Assembly (NCBI RefSeq): GCF_005887115.1
Contig: NZ_PNCJ01000055.1
Coordinates: 62,001-126,000 of the forward strand
Length of the DNA stretch: 64,000 bases
From: Pseudoalteromonas rubra
Lineage (GTDB): Bacteria > Pseudomonadota > Gammaproteobacteria > Enterobacterales > Alteromonadaceae
Direction of reading: 5' to 3'
Made by a program: the position numbers and the translations under genes. The first letter of the stretch is position 1, and the number at the start of each line of letters is the position of its first letter. The notes beneath the pieces were generated by a model that did no database searches, had not been told where the DNA came from, and was given only the letters and a program-made list of their open reading frames with translations. Shown in pieces: positions 63,984 to 64,000 of this stretch.

Positions 63984-64000
63984 ATAAGGGTCACCGCGAC

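Overview
This 64-kb window looks like chromosomal DNA of a marine gammaproteobacterium of the order Alteromonadales, most likely Pseudoalteromonas. The evidence is the mix of gene families (DUF2987, DUF3718, a CLCA_X-type protein, NhaD and NSS sodium transporters, a large TonB receptor) together with gene neighbourhoods shared with other Gammaproteobacteria: yfbV next to ackA-pta, yffB-dapE, apbC divergent from metG, and tmk-holB-pilZ-tatD. No rRNA, tRNA, CRISPR array, transposase or prophage gene was seen. Genus assignment is inference; no database was searched.

Layout. 0.4-8.2 kb: htpX, a DUF2987 protein, a Bax-like glucosaminidase, a dGTPase-family HD hydrolase behind a possible attenuator or sRNA, and an operon of an exported alpha/beta hydrolase with a NatAB-like ABC exporter. 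8.4-16 kb: a small secreted protein, topA, and a giant Ig-repeat lipoprotein. 16-25 kb: a dicarboxylate/amino-acid symporter, a beta-hydroxyacid dehydrogenase, a glutathione peroxidase overlapping a D-lactate dehydrogenase gene, an NSS symporter, a DUF924 protein, lysC under a lysine riboswitch, and nhaD. 25.3-29.9 kb: a three-gene MksFEB-like condensin operon. 30-37 kb: a DUF4136 lipoprotein, a TonB-dependent receptor, a DUF3718-like protein, xthA, a CbiM-like membrane protein, rlmA and yfbV. 37-45 kb: ackA-pta, a tightly overlapping five-gene operon (ACT protein, EIIA-Glc-like protein, ArsC-like protein, dapE, M15 peptidase) and alaA. 45-54 kb: an HPt protein, tapT, a CLCA_X-like putative metalloprotein, an EAL phosphodiesterase, dcd, apbC and metG. 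54-64 kb: a truncated NADAR gene joined to a tandem repeat element, a large propeller sensor kinase, a PhoD-like phosphatase, tatD, a PilZ protein, holB, tmk and a DUF6765 protein.

Most of the window is housekeeping: DNA topology and repair, nucleotide pools, acetate overflow, lysine/diaminopimelate synthesis, tRNA charging and modification, and sodium-coupled transport. The items most worth a second look are the MksFEB-like condensin without an adjacent MksG/JetD nuclease; the EIIA-Glc-like protein that keeps His90 but has Cys at position 75, embedded in the dapE operon; the structured RNA between bax and the dGTPase gene with alternative pairings and a CU-rich single-stranded stretch; the tandem repeat element that replaces the front of a NADAR gene; and the lysC riboswitch with a visible Shine-Dalgarno-sequestering helix. 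Many gene starts were moved inward from the longest possible frame, because the longer frames begin at TTG or GTG with no ribosome binding site while an internal start has a good one.
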